Positions 8,231 through 10,806 of a stretch of 10,806 nt of DNA are shown here, piece by piece. Origin of the DNA: Ichthyophonus hoferi (lineage: Eukaryota; Opisthokonta; Ichthyosporea; Ichthyophonida; Ichthyophonidae); assembly GCA_002751075.1 (NCBI GenBank), contig NAOQ01000612.1, positions 1 to 10,806 of the forward strand, given 5' to 3'. The translations under genes were made by a program, and so were the position numbers. The notes beneath the pieces are model-generated. The model was not told the origin of the DNA. It was given only the letters and a program-made list of their open reading frames with translations, and searched no databases. Each line of letters begins with the position of its first letter. The stretch's first letter is position 1.

Positions 8231-8557
8231 CAGATTAGATTTTTCTTTGAGATTAATGCTCCATGTACGCTCCACTGACAACGCACGGTGCAGTCTTGCC
8301 TGAACTTGTGCAATCGACGGCAGATGAGTCGACGCACGAAAAAAAAAAAACATGTGGCATCATATCTTAGCACAGGTCTTTGTCTGATTACTGTAGATTG
8401 CCGGATCTACGCAAACAGATATACAATTTGTGATCAGCTACCTTTTTTTTTTTTCAGTGCTCGCTCAACAGAGGCCATGACTAACCCAGCATTTCAGGCA
8501 GGCAGACGCTTACTCCAACTTGTTTCTATCTTTGGTTTTCTTTTCTTTTCTTTATGA
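8231..8557. other. GC-raised segment with A12 and T12 runs and an acceptor-like site
   Basis: A GC-rich stretch (8274-8338) ends in twelve A (8339-8350). After 92 bp comes twelve T (8443-8454) followed by CAG, a strong-looking plus-strand 3' splice site. Just beyond it GAGGCCATGA opens a short frame, MTNPAFQAGRRLLQL followed by hydrophobic residues, that ends at TGA 8555-8557. On the minus strand the same DNA can be read as ATGG then MASVERALKKKK. I cannot choose between these, and neither is a confirmed exon. Confidence 0.25.
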
Positions 8558-9320
8558 CCATAATATTATCATATATTGATATTCGGCCAAAAATTAGTGT
8601 TGGGGCTAAGTTCTTCACTACGCTTAGTTAGATTATTCTATGTTATTGTTACCGTTTTTCTTGCGTTCGGTTACAGTTCTCTATTAAGGTCAATAGGAAG
8701 TTGTTATCAAACCACTGGTCTATGACATAGTGATTAAGTATTTCCTATACACAGTAAACTAAAGGAGCTTTGCACATTCACCTATTTTGTGTTTCCCCAT
8801 TATTTATAATTTGTATGTATATAATAAGTTATTAAAGTAATAATAATATACGGTTTATTGAGGACGTTTGCTAGTACTTTTTTTCAGTCGTCAAATTTGT
8901 ATTACATTTTTTGCTTCTCAAATCGTAGCAATTTATCATCCATATTCCTTATTAAAAGGTCAATAAGTTAAGTCTGACACAGTCAACCCATTAGAGAGTA
9001 ATTGCGTAGTGTCGATCTATGATTACAGTGGTTTAGATTATAGCTATTGTTCATATTGCAAATTGCAAGACAAGAGGGATACGGCGTCTCTAAATTCATA
9101 ACAATTGTGTATTCTACCAGCAGAACTTTCAAAGTGTTTAGCTTTTCCTTTATCTATTGATAACTACCTATAATAACCAGAAAAAGATAGGCACACGATA
9201 CGTCAAATAAAATTCAGCACTGTACAACAGATTCTAGTTCTATTTCTAATATTATTGCTAATAGATATACCATACCATACCTTGACCTGGGAATTTTGAT
9301 CGTCTTCCTCTCTCCACATA
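8558..9320. other. AT-rich region, no gene seen
   Basis: About 760 bp of ordinary AT-rich DNA with T-rich runs near 8878-8885 and 8905-8912 and a short ATACC repeat near 9269-9284. No open stretch or RNA gene stands out on either strand. Confidence 0.6.
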
Positions 9321-9325
9321 TTCTT

Positions 9326-9523
9326 ATTGGTTGATTCCACGTGTTTATATTTTATATACCAAGAACCTACGAATATTTACGCAAATACAATAGATTTACT
9401 CGCCAATAAGATCGCGGTGCGCAATATGCGCACGTTTAAACCAATTATATTCTTAATATAAATTAATTACATCCAATACAAAAGCCTTTTAAACTATTGA
9501 TGACTCGAGTTCACGTGCACGTG
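9326..9523. promoter_or_regulatory. CCAAT/E-box cluster with a GC-rich palindrome, probable promoter
   Basis: In about 200 bp of AT-rich DNA there are ATTGG at 9326-9330, CACGTG at 9338-9343, CCAAT at 9403-9407, the palindrome GTGCGCA-ATA-TGCGCAC at 9417-9433, CCAAT at 9441-9445 and 9473-9477, and the double E-box CACGTGCACGTG at 9512-9523. The palindrome resembles an NRF-1-type site (repeated TGCGCA). Such density is rare elsewhere in the window. The plus-strand exon at 10195 is the only candidate gene nearby, reached through a possible 5'UTR intron. Confidence 0.45.
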
Positions 9524-9751
9524 CTATGGCAGAATTGCTGGCATTAATATCTCTCACCACTCATTCTGTTACATTGTATTGAGGTTTTATAGAGGTCTTA
9601 TTGATCGTCGAAAGGTACTGATATAATGTATTTCACTATATATATTTTGCAATATAGCCAGGTTAAAATGAGTTTCTGATTGATATATTAATATATTTGT
9701 GTTTTTCTTTTTGAAATCATTTGCGTTGTGGTTTTTAACTTCCGTTTTTTT

Positions 9752-9799
9752 TTTCAGTTATTGCCTTTGCTGTTCTTTCAGTTATTGCCCTTCCTGTTT
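9752..9799. repeat. Two-copy 24-bp tandem repeat
   Basis: TTTCAGTTATTGCC plus ten further bases, repeated directly at 9752-9775 and 9776-9799 with 21 of 24 positions equal. It lies in a T-rich stretch (9705-9845) between the promoter-like cluster and the 10195 exon. Both copies contain a TTTCAG acceptor-like sequence. Confidence 0.85.
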
Positions 9800-9853
9800 T
9801 TTGAGCTAACTGCTTCAATTTTAAGTTTTTTTTTAACCATTATTATTGTACAG

Positions 9854-10186
9854 GTAAATAGTAAGGTATAGAGGTCACATTGTGTTCTCATCTGAAGAGC
9901 TATTCATTCTCCCCTTCTAACACATTTGCACAACCTTACACCTCCAACTGGCCCTTATAATATTTAGGTACAAACATGTACACTCAGACAGTAAGACAAT
10001 ACAATTATCAAGAAATTCGGCTTAATATAAATGTATATTTCCTGTTCAAGTTGCAATGTTCCAATCATACTACCATTACCTATACCACAGCCTCCTCTTC
10101 CCACGATAACATTTTTATGCACAGCCTTGAATACTGGTTGGAATGAGAGTATTGTACGGTATTAACCTATATTTCTTTCACCTTAG
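9854..10186 (+). other. Possible 5'UTR intron of the 10195 gene
   Basis: A strong donor, TACAG/GTAAAT, at 9853/9854, and a 3' site at 10186 with TTAAC (10163-10167) as possible branch point and the pyrimidine-rich run ATTTCTTTCACCTTAG. Its removal (333 nt) would place the acceptor 8 nt before the ATG. The acceptor could instead belong to an upstream coding exon, since the frame is open back to about 10147. Confidence 0.35.
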
Positions 10187-10194
10187 TAATCGCC

Positions 10195-10260
10195 ATGGAT
10201 GACAAACAGAAGCTCACCGACGCCCTTATGGCTGACCCTAGCATCATGGCCTCACTTGAG
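10195..10260 (+). CDS. First coding exon of an unidentified gene, weak NAP1-like signature
   Basis: ATG in strong context (CGCCATGG) opens 22 GC-rich codons, MDDKQKLTDALMADPSIM then ASLE, and is followed at once by a GTGAGT donor (10261-10266), phase 0. Reading on into the intron meets TAG after six codons, which supports splicing. Codon choice (AAG, CTC, ACC, GCC, ATC) is like the thioredoxin-like gene and unlike the flanks. The pattern LTxxLMxxPxIxASL recalls the LTxxMMQNPxILAAL segment near the start of nucleosome assembly protein NAP1; helical STI1-type motifs are an alternative. With so few residues either is only a suggestion. The next exon is not in the window. Confidence 0.5.
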
Positions 10261-10591
10261 GTGAGTGGTTATAATAGTTAGGATGTTATGATTGGTGTAG
10301 TAGCTAACATACTCATAATGGATACCATGGTTATACCCGAGTGTATAGACAGCCAATAGACAAGGTTGTAGGATAAAGATGGAGAGGAAGTGGAAGAGTT
10401 ATATATTGGAGTATGTCTATATTTAGTGTTTAGTTAGAGGGTGAGCATTGCATTGGTTTCTTAGTAGTGTGGTTGTGTTAAAGTTTAGGGAAGTATAGTT
10501 AAGTATAATTGAGGCCCAGGGAGGATGAAGGTAGGAGTATAGGTGGTTGTGTGCATGCTACCTTATTATGGTTCTGTCTGGTATCATATAA

Positions 10592-10592
<1 letters not shown>

Positions 10593-10624
<32 letters not shown>
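10593..10624. repeat. (TA)16 microsatellite
   Basis: Uninterrupted run of sixteen TA units, followed by TTATTATTGTTATTG-type AT-rich simple sequence to about 10671. Confidence 0.98.
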
Positions 10625-10625
<1 letters not shown>

Positions 10626-10671
10626 TACTATGTTATTATTGTTATTGTCGTTATTATTAGTTATTATTGTT

Positions 10672-10740
10672 GTTACGTTAACTTAACTTACGTTAATAAG
10701 TTAGTATCGTACTAATAACGTAAGTTAACGTTAACGTAAC
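10672..10740. repeat. Long imperfect hairpin / cruciform-forming inverted repeat
   Basis: Three nested arm pairs: GTTACGTTAA (10672-10681) with TTAACGTAAC (10731-10740); TTAACTTACGTTA (10683-10695) with TAACGTAAGTTAA (10716-10728); TTAGTA (10701-10706) with TACTAA (10710-10715), closing on a TCG loop. That is 29 paired bases, broken only by a 1/2-nt internal loop and a 5-nt bulge. The arms are built from GTTAACGTTA-type words, so part of the symmetry reflects low complexity. Confidence 0.9.
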
Positions 10741-10806
10741 GTTAGTATTTATTTAAGTTAAGACGACCACAGTAGAGTATTACAAGTAAACGTCGGTAGG
10801 TACGAG

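Larger units (their letters stand above)
10261..10806 (+). other. Start of a long intron, running to the window edge
   Basis: Begins GTGAGT. The first 260 nt are rich in G and T and poor in C, with no good acceptor plus open exon. It then holds (TA)16 and a long imperfect hairpin. No coding exon is recognisable up to the right edge. Confidence 0.4.

Noticed and set aside
8288-8557. 89-codon plus-strand open frame taken as a single gene
   Set aside because: It runs through A12 and T12 homopolymers and an acceptor-like site, which makes a continuous protein unlikely; only its last part is kept as a possible exon.
9526-9582. 18-codon frame MAELLALISLTTHSVTLY just after the double E-box
   Set aside because: Good ATG context but too short, with no donor at its end; at most an upstream reading frame in a leader.

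Overview
The window is nuclear DNA from a eukaryote, probably a protist or other small eukaryote. Its non-coding DNA is AT-rich (about 30% GC by eye), full of simple repeats, and holds GT-AG introns, TATA and CCAAT boxes and E-boxes. There are no bacterial-style operons or ribosome binding sites. I cannot fix the lineage from the sequence.

Layout. 1-240 is an ACTAT pentanucleotide repeat. 302-1338 (minus strand) holds a three-exon gene for a HIT-type zinc finger protein, most like ZNHIT2. It only appears when short exons are joined across GTAGGT...AG introns, and it may continue past the left edge. 1391-1588, just upstream of its start, is a degenerate 21-bp tandem repeat carrying GGCGGGA-like cores. 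1589-3408 is AT-rich DNA without a recognisable gene. 3476-4084 (minus) is an intact, intronless, GC-rich gene for a 202-residue thioredoxin/peroxiredoxin-fold protein that has no cysteine at all and ends in an acidic tail resembling that of the ribosomal P-stalk. Its promoter (CCAAT, TATA, E-box) lies at 4166-4214, and a second TATA box points the other way at 4261. 4290-7745 is very AT-rich and apparently gene-poor. 7746-8560 is a GC-raised island with unidentified open stretches. 9326-9523 is a cluster of CCAAT boxes, E-boxes and a GTGCGCA/TGCGCAC palindrome that looks like a promoter. It is followed by a possible 5'UTR intron (9854-10186) and a first coding exon at 10195-10260 on the plus strand, whose first intron runs to the right edge and contains (TA)16 and a long imperfect hairpin.

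The genes do not obviously form a pathway. ZNHIT2-type proteins work in R2TP/snRNP assembly; the thioredoxin-like protein looks abundant and non-catalytic; the right-hand exon has a weak NAP1-like signature. The most interesting items are the cysteine-free thioredoxin-fold protein with its P-stalk-like tail, the hidden zinc-finger gene, and the 21-bp repeat upstream of it. I found no mobile element, tRNA, rRNA or CRISPR array that I could support.
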